In this document: in pieces, positions 25,422 through 32,815 of the stretch
Position numbering within the stretch: the stretch's first letter is position 1
Layout of the letters: each line of letters begins with the position of its first letter
NCBI GenBank assembly: GCA_964395915.1
Contig: CAYNDB010000006.1
Coordinates: 1-43,552, forward strand
Source of the DNA: CAYNDB01 sp964395915
GTDB lineage: Bacteria; Nitrospinota_A; UBA7883; JAJRTC01
DNA: 43,552 nucleotides
Reading direction: 5' to 3'
Notes under the pieces: model-generated
Told to the model about the DNA's origin: nothing
Seen by the model: only the letters and a program-made list of their open reading frames with translations
Databases searched by the model: none
Program-made: the position numbers and the translations under genes

Positions 25422-26065
25422 GTGTAAAAGCTAAAGAGATCGCGAGGAAAATCGACAAAATTCTGAAGAAGAAATATCGAGGAGCCAAGATCAGCTTGAA
25501 CTTTTCAAACGCTCTGGAGCTTCTTGTCGCCACAATCCTTTCCGCCCAATGCACGGATGAACGGGTGAATAAAGTAACGCCCTCGCTATTTAAAAAATAT
25601 CGTAAAGCCATAGATTTCGCCAACGCGCCGGAAGGTGAACTGGAGGAAGATATCCGCTCCACAGGCTTTTATAAAAACAAGGCAAAATCTATAAGAAGCT
25701 GTTGCGGGGATATAGCAAAAAAGTATGGCGGCAAAGTTCCAGCGTCTATGGAGGAGCTTACGACTTTAGCCGGTGTCGGACGGAAAACAGCTAATGTCAT
25801 CCTTGGTAATGTTTACGATATCCCAGGAATCGTGGTCGACACACATGTCGTGAGGATCAGTCAGCGTTTGGGGTTCACCATGGAAAAAAAACCAGAAAAA
25901 ATCGAGCGTGATTTAATGGAATTGATTCCGAAAAAGGAGTGGACAGGATTTTCCCACAGAATCATTCTCTTTGGCCGGGAAGTATGCGCGGCAAAAAAAC
26001 CAAAGTGCGACGTTTGCCCTATTTTTGATTTGTGTTCCTGGAAAGATAAAAAGAAAACAGCCTGA
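25418..26065 (+). CDS. nth: Endonuclease III (DNA glycosylase/AP lyase)
   Basis: The 215-residue enzyme removes oxidised pyrimidines and nicks abasic sites. The helix-hairpin-helix LAGVGRKTANVILG (about 115-128) includes the catalytic lysine, and VDTHVVR carries the catalytic aspartate. The C-terminal Cys-X6-Cys-X2-Cys-X5-Cys set (CAAKKPKCDVCPIFDLC) binds the [4Fe-4S] cluster. Length is normal. It is translationally coupled to polX by a four-base overlap, pairing a repair glycosylase with a gap-filling polymerase. A terminator follows about 50 bases after the stop. Confidence 0.96.
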   Translation: MSVKAKEIARKIDKILKKKYRGAKISLNFSNALELLVATILSAQCTDERVNKVTPSLFKKYRKAIDFANAPEGELEEDIRSTGFYKNKAKSIRSCCGDIAKKYGGKVPASMEELTTLAGVGRKTANVILGNVYDIPGIVVDTHVVRISQRLGFTMEKKPEKIERDLMELIPKKEWTGFSHRIILFGREVCAAKKPKCDVCPIFDLCSWKDKKKTA

Positions 26066-26117
26066 TTTTGCTATTTTTGCTATAAGGGTGTCTCGAAACC
26101 ACGGGTTTGCGGCCAAA

Positions 26118-26145
26118 GCGGCTGAAGAATGTATCAGCCGCCTTT
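26118..26145 (+). terminator. Intrinsic terminator between nth and flgM
   Basis: GCGGCTGA and TCAGCCGC form a perfect eight-bp stem with an eight-base loop, followed by CTTTT on the plus strand. The second arm contains the complement of the flgM stop codon, so the convergent gene ends inside the hairpin. It probably works in both directions. Confidence 0.75.
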
Positions 26146-26445
26146 TATAATGCTGTTAATGATGGAATCGGCCACATTAGAAGAACCTGGCTTGTAGCCA
26201 CCTTGCACAATTTGGGCCTTGATCTGCGCCACTCTGGATACGCGAGAAATATCCGGCTTGCTCTCCATAGCGATACGATACGCCTTGATCGCGGCCTTGC
26301 TTCGCTCCGAAACATGCGCCGTGCTTGACCCTGCGTCCGAGGGTTTAGCGGAAGATTCTTTTGAAACCTCCGCGTTTTTCCGGTCCGCCTGTTCGGTTTT
26401 TTGAACTTCCTGGGGTTTGCCACCCGTAATTTTGTTAATAACCAT
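26134..26445 (-). CDS. flgM: Anti-sigma-28 factor FlgM
   Basis: The 103-residue product has a polar, disordered N-terminal half and the FlgM C-terminal signature: SKPDISRVSRVAQIKAQI (about 62-79), GGYKPGSSNVADSII (about 82-96). It binds sigma-28 (FliA) until the hook is complete and is then exported through the flagellum, freeing sigma-28 for late genes. A sigma-28-type promoter lies at 26479-26505, a normal feedback arrangement. The ribosome site is weak. The stop codon lies inside the shared terminator hairpin. Confidence 0.92.
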   Translation of the reverse strand: MVINKITGGKPQEVQKTEQADRKNAEVSKESSAKPSDAGSSTAHVSERSKAAIKAYRIAMESKPDISRVSRVAQIKAQIVQGGYKPGSSNVADSIINSIIKGG

Positions 26446-26478
26446 AGCGCTTAATACCTAAATATTATTCTCAACTAT

Positions 26479-26505
26479 GTATCGGTATCGTGAAAAAAAA
26501 CTTTA
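26479..26505 (-). promoter_or_regulatory. Sigma-28 promoter of flgM
   Basis: On the minus strand TAAA (26505-26502) is followed after exactly 15 bases by ACCGATAC (26486-26479). The sigma-28 consensus is TAAA-N15-GCCGATAA, so six of eight -10 bases match. It lies about 35 bases before the flgM start. Confidence 0.7.
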
Positions 26506-26643
26506 GAAAGAAAAAATGCTAATTTACCACAATAGGATACCACTTGGCATATTGCCATATAACTAGCTGAATTGTAACACAATGCACATTAAATTATATT
26601 AAACATCATATTTATTAAGCGTCATGTTATAGACATAAGCCCT

Positions 26644-26670
26644 TAAAGTATTCTATAATACTATCGATAC
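26644..26670 (+). promoter_or_regulatory. Sigma-28 promoter of the 75-codon gene
   Basis: TAAA (26644-26647), 15 bases, then ATCGATAC (26663-26670) fits TAAA-N15-GCCGATAA with the CGATA core intact. It points away from flgM and lies 36 bases before the small gene at 26706. Confidence 0.6.
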
Positions 26671-26705
26671 CAAAGATAAGTAAAAATTCGTCTCGGGTAA
26701 AAAAT

Positions 26706-26933
26706 ATGGGTTTAAATGTAAGGGGCGCAGGTCAATACGGCGCAATGCCCGGTGGCGGTAATTCAATACGTAAACTGGCGACACCAGCTACGGGGAATTC
26801 CAAACTGTTAGAGGCAAAAACTGTTAACGCGCTAACCAACCTGGCACGCTCCCAAACCCAAAAATTTATAAGCAATGGCAGACAGGTCGCCCAGGGAGCT
26901 TCTGGAAGATCATCCATTTCCATTAAAGCCTGA
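26706..26933 (+). CDS. Small protein of unknown function, probable late flagellar gene
   Basis: The 75-residue product is Gly-, Ala-, Ser- and Asn-rich and basic, with a possible amphipathic helix at about 33-60 (LLEAKTVNALTNLARSQTQK) and no membrane segment, cysteine or signal peptide. I do not recognise it. Support for a real gene is the sigma-28-type promoter 36 bases upstream and the divergent position to flgM. Only a weak GGG eight bases before the ATG could act as ribosome site. Expression together with late flagellar genes is inferred; the molecular role is unknown. Confidence 0.5.
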   Translation: MGLNVRGAGQYGAMPGGGNSIRKLATPATGNSKLLEAKTVNALTNLARSQTQKFISNGRQVAQGASGRSSISIKA

Positions 26934-26965
26934 CAAATTTGTCTGGTGATAAACCAGCCGCAAAA

Positions 26966-27415
26966 CTATTTTTGTATATCCACCTGTATTTTCTTTGGCG
27001 ATTGCCCCACAGCTTCTTTCTGAATTGACACAGTCAGCAATCCGTCGTGAAGAGTGGCGGATACTTTATTTTCGTCCACACCGCAGGGGAGTATAAAGCG
27101 GCGCGCAAACCTGCCGTAGCTGCGTTCAATTCTAAGATAGTTTTCGTCGCTTACAGAACTCTCCCTTTTCCGAACGCCGACCATTATAACGGTGTTATCG
27201 GTAATTTCCAGCACCACATCCTCCATGGATAATCCTGGAACCTCAGCTTTAATAATAAAGTTGTCCTGGTTTTCAAACACATCACAGGGAGGAATCCATG
27301 GGGAAGGAGCGCTCAAATCGACACTTAGGTTTGATAAAACGTATTCGAACAATTTGCTCATCCTGTCCTGGACGAACATAGCGTCTTTACCAGTATCCCA
27401 CCTCAGAATAGCCAT
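26966..27415 (-). CDS. Small heat-shock protein, Hsp20 family
   Basis: The 149-residue chaperone has an alpha-crystallin domain (about 38-140) with PCDVFENQDNFIIKAEVPGL, the RSYGRFARRFILP strand (about 99-111) and the LHDGLLTVSIQK C-terminal strand. It holds unfolding proteins for refolding by DnaK, whose gene lies 130 bases upstream on the same strand. The frame can extend four codons to a TTG, but the ATG at 27415 is the natural start. No strong ribosome site is seen. It may be transcribed with dnaK by read-through. Confidence 0.93.
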   Translation of the reverse strand: MAILRWDTGKDAMFVQDRMSKLFEYVLSNLSVDLSAPSPWIPPCDVFENQDNFIIKAEVPGLSMEDVVLEITDNTVIMVGVRKRESSVSDENYLRIERSYGRFARRFILPCGVDENKVSATLHDGLLTVSIQKEAVGQSPKKIQVDIQK

Positions 27416-27545
27416 ACGACCACGCAAATTGATTAAAGTTTACAGACAGGCCTCACAAATCACCAAACCTATGGTAAACCAGCAAGGGGTGTGGCCGCAA
27501 GTTTTTGATCTCTTATCAAAACACTGACCTGAATCAGGCTGACTT

Positions 27546-29483
27546 TTAGCTTTTAGTGTCTTCTTCCAATTCCTTGTCGACATCCATGAACTCAGCGTCC
27601 ACCACCTCTTCCTTCGCGCCAGCGTCTTCACCGCCAGCGGCGGCTTCCGCGCCATCAGGCGCGCCATCAGCTCCTTGCTGGCCGGCGGTTTGCTGATATA
27701 TGACTTCCGCAAGTTTATGGGTGGCTGCCTGAAGTTTTTCCGTGGCGCCTTTCATCTCGTCGATATCGCCTGATTCGATAGATTTTTTCGTCTCTTCGAT
27801 AGCGACCTCGATCTCCTTGCGGTCATCTTCAGATAGCTTGTCTCCATGCTCTTTCAAAGTTTTCTCCGTCTGGTAAACAAGAGCGTCGGCCTGGTTTCTG
27901 GATTCAGCCAGCTCCTTGATCTTTTTATCCTCCTCCTCGTGGGAGGACGCTTCGTCCACCATTTTCTTAATCTCGTCTTCTGACAATGATGAAGAGCTGG
28001 TAATTGTAATCTTCTGTTCCTTGCCGGTTCCCTTGTCCTTGGCGTGAGCGTGAACAATTCCGTTCGCGTCTATGTCAAAGGTAACCTCGATCTGCGGCAT
28101 ACCTCGTGGCGCGGGAGGCAAACCATCCAGATGAAATTTGCCCAGAGTCCGGTTTGCGGAAGCCATCTGACGCTCACCTTGTAGCACATGAATCTCTACA
28201 GAGGTCTGGTTATCCGCCGCAGTGGAGAATATCTCACTTTTCTTTGTCGGAATAGTCGAGTTGCGTTCGATAAGCTTCGTCATGACACCGCCAAGGGTCT
28301 CTATCCCCAGCGAGAGCGGAGTGACGTCGAGCAGAAGGATATCCTTAACTTCGCCTCCAAGCACGCCAGCCTGAACAGCGGCGCCAAGAGCGACAACCTC
28401 GTCCGGGTTTACGCCTTTGTGCGGATCACGCTGAAAATAATCTTTAACAAGCTTTTCCACTATCGGTGTCCGGGTGGATCCTCCAACGAGTATCGCTTCA
28501 TGAATTTCTCCGGGTTTCAAGCCTGCGTCCGCCATTGCGCTCTTCACAGGACCGCTTGTTTTTACCACAAGGTCCTCGATCAGGCTTTCGAGCTTCGCCC
28601 TGGTCATTGTCACCTGTAAATGTTTAGGTCCGGAGGCGTCCGCCGTAAGGAACGGCAGGTTGATTTCCGTTTCAGGGCTTAAGCTAAGCTCTTTTTTCGC
28701 TTTTTCCGCGGCCTCTTTCAATCTTTGCAGAGCCATCACGTCCTGGCTAAGGTCAATCCCATGATTAGATTTAAACTCTGTTACAAGCCAGTCGATAATC
28801 CTCTGGTCGAAGTTGTCACCACCAAGATGAGTGTCACCATTGGTTGACTTGACCTCCACCACGTTGTCACCCACTTCAAGTATTGAAATATCGAACGTTC
28901 CGCCGCCAAGGTCATACACGGCTACAGTTTCGTCCTTTTCCTTATCAAGACCATAAGCCAAAGCGGCGGCGGTAGGCTCGTTGATAATTCTTTTTACGTT
29001 CAGCCCGGCGATTTTGCCAGCGTCTTTGGTGGCTTGGCGTTGGGCGTCGTTGAAATACGCCGGGACGGTTATCACCGCCTCCTCGACTTTTTCACCCAGG
29101 TAAGCCTCCGCGGCCGACTTTAGCTTCTGCAATATGACTGCGGAAATCTCTTCAGGCGAATATTGTTTGCCGCGAATCTCCACCATCGCCTTGCCTTTAG
29201 GGCCTTCAACCACCTTGAACGGAACCATCTTCATCTCTTCACTGACTTCGTTATACCTGCGGCCCATGAAGCGCTTGATGGAAAATATGGTGTTTTCCGA
29301 GTTGGTAATCGCCTGGTTCTTGGCCGCCTGGCCCACCAGCTTTTTACCGTCCTTGGCAAATGCGACAACAGAAGGAGTGGTTCTGGAACCTTCCTCATTA
29401 ACTATTATTTTCGGCTCTCCACCCTCCATTACAGCTACAACAGAGTTGGTCGTCCCGAGGTCAATTCCGATTATCTTTCCCAT
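27546..29483 (-). CDS. dnaK: Chaperone DnaK (Hsp70)
   Basis: The 645-residue product is a full-length bacterial Hsp70. The N-terminal ATPase domain begins GKIIGIDLGTTNS, with DLGGGTFD near 194-201 and the linker DVLLLDVTPLSLG-type motif (here DILLLDVTPLSLGIE) near 385. The substrate-binding domain and helical lid follow, ending in an acidic Glu/Asp-rich tail. It folds and refolds proteins with DnaJ and GrpE, whose genes are not in this window. CAGGAGGAG precedes the ATG, so translation should be strong. A sigma-70-like promoter lies about 80 bases upstream. I see no CIRCE element. Confidence 0.98.
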   Translation of the reverse strand: MGKIIGIDLGTTNSVVAVMEGGEPKIIVNEEGSRTTPSVVAFAKDGKKLVGQAAKNQAITNSENTIFSIKRFMGRRYNEVSEEMKMVPFKVVEGPKGKAMVEIRGKQYSPEEISAVILQKLKSAAEAYLGEKVEEAVITVPAYFNDAQRQATKDAGKIAGLNVKRIINEPTAAALAYGLDKEKDETVAVYDLGGGTFDISILEVGDNVVEVKSTNGDTHLGGDNFDQRIIDWLVTEFKSNHGIDLSQDVMALQRLKEAAEKAKKELSLSPETEINLPFLTADASGPKHLQVTMTRAKLESLIEDLVVKTSGPVKSAMADAGLKPGEIHEAILVGGSTRTPIVEKLVKDYFQRDPHKGVNPDEVVALGAAVQAGVLGGEVKDILLLDVTPLSLGIETLGGVMTKLIERNSTIPTKKSEIFSTAADNQTSVEIHVLQGERQMASANRTLGKFHLDGLPPAPRGMPQIEVTFDIDANGIVHAHAKDKGTGKEQKITITSSSSLSEDEIKKMVDEASSHEEEDKKIKELAESRNQADALVYQTEKTLKEHGDKLSEDDRKEIEVAIEETKKSIESGDIDEMKGATEKLQAATHKLAEVIYQQTAGQQGADGAPDGAEAAAGGEDAGAKEEVVDAEFMDVDKELEEDTKS

Positions 29484-29562
29484 AACTCCTCCTGTTTCCT
29501 ATATTTCAATGTTTTACAAGTTTTACAATTCATATTTCAAGAGACGATTTCTCGCCTGAATT

Positions 29563-29591
29563 TATATAAAATCTGTTCCGTTCCATGTCAA
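29563..29591 (-). promoter_or_regulatory. Sigma-70-like promoter of dnaK
   Basis: On the minus strand a perfect -35 TTGACA is followed after 17 bases by TATATA. It lies 80-108 bases before the dnaK start. It looks like a housekeeping rather than a sigma-32 promoter, and no HrcA-type CIRCE repeat is present. Confidence 0.6.
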
Positions 29592-29655
29592 GTGGTCGGC
29601 CGATATTGATTGTTTTGGGGGTAAAAAGCCGGATATGCCGTATAGATTAACGCTT

Positions 29656-30120
29656 TTATAGATTACTTCGAACTGTTCCCGCGCCGATTCTCGATAAATC
29701 GAGGTCGCCGCTCAAAACATCGGCTATCGTTATTGAATAAAGTAACTCATTAAAATGATTGCCAAGTTTCGCCCAGAGCCCCTGAGTCTTACAACAGTCC
29801 GCCATAGAGCAAAATGACGTCACAGAAGATCCGTTTTCATCGGCGCAATCAGTAAGAATCAAGCTTTCATCCACGGCGGAAAACACATCTCCTATAGTGA
29901 TAGTTGAAGGAGATTTTGCCATCAGGTATCCTCCGCCCGGCCCGCGGACGGACTTTACAAGGCCAGCCTTGCGAAGCTTGACGAACAGTTGTTCAAGATA
30001 GTTTTGCGAAAGCTCCTGCCTCACCGCAATGACGCTTATCGACACAGGGGCTTCGCCATGGCTCTCTGCCATATCCACAAGAGCCTGAACGGCGTAATGA
30101 CCTTTGGTGGATATTTTCAT
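29656..30120 (-). CDS. Rrf2-family transcription regulator with C-terminal cysteines
   Basis: The 154-residue product has the Rrf2 winged helix (about 1-80; LSQNYLEQLFVKLRKAGLVKSVRGPGGGY is the recognition region). A cysteine group follows at Cys92, Cys104, Cys109 and Cys110, near the place where IscR binds its Fe-S cluster. Family members IscR and CymR sense Fe-S or cysteine status. As the last gene of the sulfur operon, overlapping the NIL gene by four bases, it likely tunes this operon in response to sulfur or cluster supply. Its operator was not identified. Confidence 0.9.
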   Translation of the reverse strand: MKISTKGHYAVQALVDMAESHGEAPVSISVIAVRQELSQNYLEQLFVKLRKAGLVKSVRGPGGGYLMAKSPSTITIGDVFSAVDESLILTDCADENGSSVTSFCSMADCCKTQGLWAKLGNHFNELLYSITIADVLSGDLDLSRIGAGTVRSNL

Positions 30121-30611
30121 TCAATTACATTTCCTTCTATGGGGTCCACCTCAATATCCCGACTTTTCAAAAATTCCACCGCTTTATCTATCGACTCCAG
30201 CGCGCCAGATATTTCCATCTCCAATACCGCCTCATCCGGATCCACTCTAGCCTGACGGATATTTACCACCACATCATGGCTTTTTATCATGTCGTTCATA
30301 AACGGCTTGCCGGCCTCCTCTTTCGGAGCGCGGAGCCGGACACGGATAGAGCTTGCAACAGGCGCCGATTTCAAATCCACAAAAGATTTATCCCCTTCCT
30401 GCAAAAGCGCTCCACGGCATCGAAGATCGACCATGGCCTCGTCAATTTTTTCATCCGCGCCTGAAAGTGACAACACCATCCACCCGATATTGCCTGAAAC
30501 CGATGCCCTGTAAATGTTCGGCTCAATGCCGTAACGCTTCACCAGTGAATAGAGCACCGGCTCTTTAACCAGGTCTTCAGGAAATGAAATCGAAAAATAA
30601 CGTTCGCCCAT
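30117..30611 (-). CDS. Protein with two tandem NIL-like domains
   Basis: The 164-residue product appears to be two copies of the NIL fold: residues 4-72 and 92-158 each start with a beta strand plus an FPEDL- or APKEE-type turn, and each ends in a helix preceding LRCRGALL or LKSRDIEV. NIL domains are found at the end of methionine ABC transporter ATPases and in proteins of homocysteine synthesis, where they bind sulfur amino acids or act as regulatory modules. A free-standing double NIL may be a Met/Cys sensor or carrier. It sits between tusA-like and rrf2, overlapping the latter by four bases. Confidence 0.75.
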   Translation of the reverse strand: MGERYFSISFPEDLVKEPVLYSLVKRYGIEPNIYRASVSGNIGWMVLSLSGADEKIDEAMVDLRCRGALLQEGDKSFVDLKSAPVASSIRVRLRAPKEEAGKPFMNDMIKSHDVVVNIRQARVDPDEAVLEMEISGALESIDKAVEFLKSRDIEVDPIEGNVIE

Positions 30612-30615
30612 ATCG

Positions 30616-30855
30616 TCAGTTCTTTTTTACGAGAAACTCCCAGTCAGTGTCGTTAATCTTGTGCGGCGAGACTAACAGCTCATGCCCCTCGTCCTGCATG
30701 CTTTTAGTTACATTCACTGTAGCCGGCTCATGATCGGTCACAACCCGCAGCACCTGCCCCGGCTCCATCATTTCAATTTTAAGTTTCGACTTAACAAATG
30801 TATAAGGGCAAACCTCTCCCCTTATATCCGCTTCCACATCATATTGTATAGACAT
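30616..30855 (-). CDS. TusA-like sulfur-carrier protein
   Basis: The 79-residue product has the TusA/SirA layout: beta strand, then Cys16 in DIRGEVCPYTFVKSK, then the EPGQVLRVVTDHEPA strand. The usual CPXP motif reads Cys-Pro-Tyr-Thr here, so the second proline is missing. TusA proteins carry persulfide sulfur from cysteine desulfurase or rhodanese to DsrE/TusD-type acceptors. With three DsrEFH/TusBCD-like genes in the same operon it likely feeds or receives sulfur from them. AAAGGCGG precedes the ATG. Confidence 0.9.
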   Translation of the reverse strand: MSIQYDVEADIRGEVCPYTFVKSKLKIEMMEPGQVLRVVTDHEPATVNVTKSMQDEGHELLVSPHKINDTDWEFLVKKN

Positions 30856-30872
30856 ATCCAGACAACCGCCTT

Positions 30873-31154
30873 TTATAAAGTGATTACTTTATCGTTTCTC
30901 TCTACCGCGTCAATAATATCGGCGTAGCTTACAAGCTCAAATTCGCTTGTCACCCTGCGGGCCTCAATATCGACATCCAACACGCGCCACATGCTATCGT
31001 CGCTTCGCAAAACCCCTCTCTCTTCCATTTTTGCGGCAGTGTTGTACACTCCGTTCTGTATAAAAACAATTTCAGAGGCGGAGCTTAACACTAGCCGCGC
31101 AAAGTCTTGCGGTAAAGAATTTACCAGCTTTGTTACCAATACGAGAGTTTTCAT
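30873..31154 (-). CDS. TusB/DsrH-like protein
   Basis: The 93-residue product matches the DsrH/TusB family: SASEIVFIQNGVYNTA (about 25-40), the middle VLDVDIEARRV (about 58-68) and the end YADIIDAVERNDKVITL. It contains no cysteine, so unlike DsrH it cannot carry sulfur and is presumably structural, as TusB appears to be in the TusBCD complex. It overlaps the cysteine synthase stop by four bases (ATGA). The partner TusC- and TusD-like genes lie on the far side of that gene. Confidence 0.82.
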   Translation of the reverse strand: MKTLVLVTKLVNSLPQDFARLVLSSASEIVFIQNGVYNTAAKMEERGVLRSDDSMWRVLDVDIEARRVTSEFELVSYADIIDAVERNDKVITL

Positions 31155-32104
31155 AGTTCTTCTTTAAAATCCCCTAAAGTAACGCCACATTCACACGCGT
31201 CGGGGAAAACAATGACGATCACTCCCTCTTTCAATGTTTTGCCAAGCGTGACCGCCGCATGTAGCGCAGCTCCAGAGCTTGTTCCGGCGCAAAAACCTTC
31301 CTCTTCCTGCATACGACGAACCATTTCATACGCTTCTTCTGTTTTCACTGATATCTTCCCGTCGAGCTCCGATTCGTTGTATATAGACGGCACAATGGAG
31401 CTTTCCATATGCTTGAGCCCTTCGATTCCATGCAAGGATTCCGCAGGCTCTACCGCATAACATTTTATATTCTTGTTTTTTGCTTTAAGGCCTCTTGAAG
31501 TCCCCATAACAGTTCCGGTTGTTCCCAGCCCAGCCATAAAATGGGTCACACGCCCATTTGTCTGCTCCCATATCTCCGGAGCCGTCGTGTCATAGTGGGC
31601 CCGCCAATTCGCCGGGTTGTTATACTGGTTCGGCCAGAAATATTTGTGAGGGTCTTTCTCATATATCTCCTTGCACAGGAGAATGGAGCCGTCCGAGCTT
31701 AGCAACGGGTCGGAATAGACAATCTCCGCATGATAGCCTGAGGCCATCAGCTGTTTACGCGCATTGCATACGTTACCAGGCATGACAAGCTTCACCTTGT
31801 AGCCCTTTACAAGCCCAATAAGCGCGTATGCCACGCCTGTATTGCCGGATGTGGCGTCGAGTATGGTTTTATCTTTCGTCAACTCACCGGACTTTTCACC
31901 CTCCTCGATCATCCGCAACGCAGGCCGCGCTTTAACCGAGCCACCGGCGTTTTGCCACTCCGCCTTACCCCATATCTCAACTCCAGGACACTCTTTGGCC
32001 GCTATGTTCTTGATCTGGATAAGCGGTGTATTCCCGATCTGGTTGAGAATATCCTCACTGATACCCTTTTCGTTAACTATAGCTGTCGGCGCTAACTTCG
32101 ACAT
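31151..32104 (-). CDS. Cysteine synthase, CysM/CysK type, probably carrier-dependent
   Basis: The 317-residue PLP enzyme has the Schiff-base lysine Lys58 in NAGGSVKARPA, the SGNTG loop (86-90) and AGLGTTGTVMGT for the phosphate. The sequence follows mycobacterial CysM, which uses O-phosphoserine and the thiocarboxylate of CysO, more closely than classic CysK. NPTGSxKDR of the family reads NAGGSVKAR. A MoaD-like carrier and its activating enzyme are in the same operon, so protein-bound sulfide is the likely donor. The ATG at 32104 has GAGG eight bases upstream. The frame's earlier TTG at 32110 is unlikely. Confidence 0.9.
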   Translation of the reverse strand: MSKLAPTAIVNEKGISEDILNQIGNTPLIQIKNIAAKECPGVEIWGKAEWQNAGGSVKARPALRMIEEGEKSGELTKDKTILDATSGNTGVAYALIGLVKGYKVKLVMPGNVCNARKQLMASGYHAEIVYSDPLLSSDGSILLCKEIYEKDPHKYFWPNQYNNPANWRAHYDTTAPEIWEQTNGRVTHFMAGLGTTGTVMGTSRGLKAKNKNIKCYAVEPAESLHGIEGLKHMESSIVPSIYNESELDGKISVKTEEAYEMVRRMQEEEGFCAGTSSGAALHAAVTLGKTLKEGVIVIVFPDACECGVTLGDFKEEL

Positions 32105-32140
32105 AATCAAGCCTCGTAAAATCTTTTGGTTTAGTTATAA

Positions 32141-32479
32141 TCAAATAGTGACGTCAGACTCGAAAAGGAGCCGCGCCACCTCGTCATCATCGACTTTCTC
32201 AACACCAAACTTGCTGAGAAACACGTCACGGCCTTTTACTGAGCCTTCGTGGGCGAAAACTTTCACGTTCATCATCTCCAACATTTCAAGATGCTTGTCT
32301 ATCTTTTTTGAGCCAACCTTTTCCTCATCCATACCCAGCCCGGTATAAACGCCATCATCAATCAACAGAACAGACACCTCGTTATTGTCATCAAGGGTTA
32401 GCCCTACCGACATTCTGAGCTTTTCCGACATAGCTCCGCCCGGTGGTTCCTTGATTGTTACCATTATCTTTTTTTTCAT
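32141..32479 (-). CDS. TusC/DsrF-like protein (DsrE superfamily)
   Basis: The 112-residue product has the DsrE-superfamily fold pattern: KIMVTIKEPPGG, a helix, then NNEVSVLLIDDGVYTGL (about 32-48) and a C-terminal VEKVDDDEVARLLFESD. It has no cysteine. In the DsrEFH and TusBCD hexamers the F/C subunit is also non-catalytic or accessory, so that assignment fits. It starts six bases after the stop of the TusD/DsrE-like gene and precedes the cysteine synthase gene by 36 bases. Confidence 0.8.
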   Translation of the reverse strand: MKKKIMVTIKEPPGGAMSEKLRMSVGLTLDDNNEVSVLLIDDGVYTGLGMDEEKVGSKKIDKHLEMLEMMNVKVFAHEGSVKGRDVFLSKFGVEKVDDDEVARLLFESDVTI

Positions 32480-32485
32480 ATCCGT

Positions 32486-32791
32486 CTATGTAAAGCTTAT
32501 TAACTTGTCACAGTCCTGCACGTAGCCTGCAAGATCATACTGGCTTCCATACTTCACTCCCTGAACGCCTTCCGGAGCGGAGAACTCATGCCTGTTGTTC
32601 TCGCATACGGTAAGGTCAACACCATCGAACGCAAGCCCGATAAAATCTTTCCGCACAAGGTTCATCACACCATCAGCCATAGCGAAGACCGTCACTTCAT
32701 GCCCCACGTCTTTGGCCGCTTTCGCAAACCCTATAAGACTTGAGGTGTTGTGATGATCCGGCCCCGTGTACAACAACATCGCAAGTTTCAC
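32486..32791 (-). CDS. TusD/DsrE-like sulfurtransferase subunit
   Basis: The 101-residue product has the DsrE fold: AMLLYTGPDHHNTSS at the N-terminus, HEVTVFAMADGVMNL (31-45), then DLTVCENNR with Cys63 at the position of the active TusD/DsrE cysteine. It would hold persulfide sulfur received from the TusA-like protein. Translation begins at a GTG with GAGG about 11 bases before. A start at the next ATG would remove half the first strand. It follows the MoeB-like gene by 24 bases. Confidence 0.85.
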   Translation of the reverse strand: MKLAMLLYTGPDHHNTSSLIGFAKAAKDVGHEVTVFAMADGVMNLVRKDFIGLAFDGVDLTVCENNRHEFSAPEGVQGVKYGSQYDLAGYVQDCDKLISFT

Positions 32792-32815
32792 TCGTCTGAT
32801 TCCTCTAACAGGATA

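Noticed and set aside
29484..29655. CIRCE element upstream of dnaK
   Set aside because: I looked for TTAGCACTC-N9-GAGTGCTAA and found no match, only a sigma-70-like promoter.
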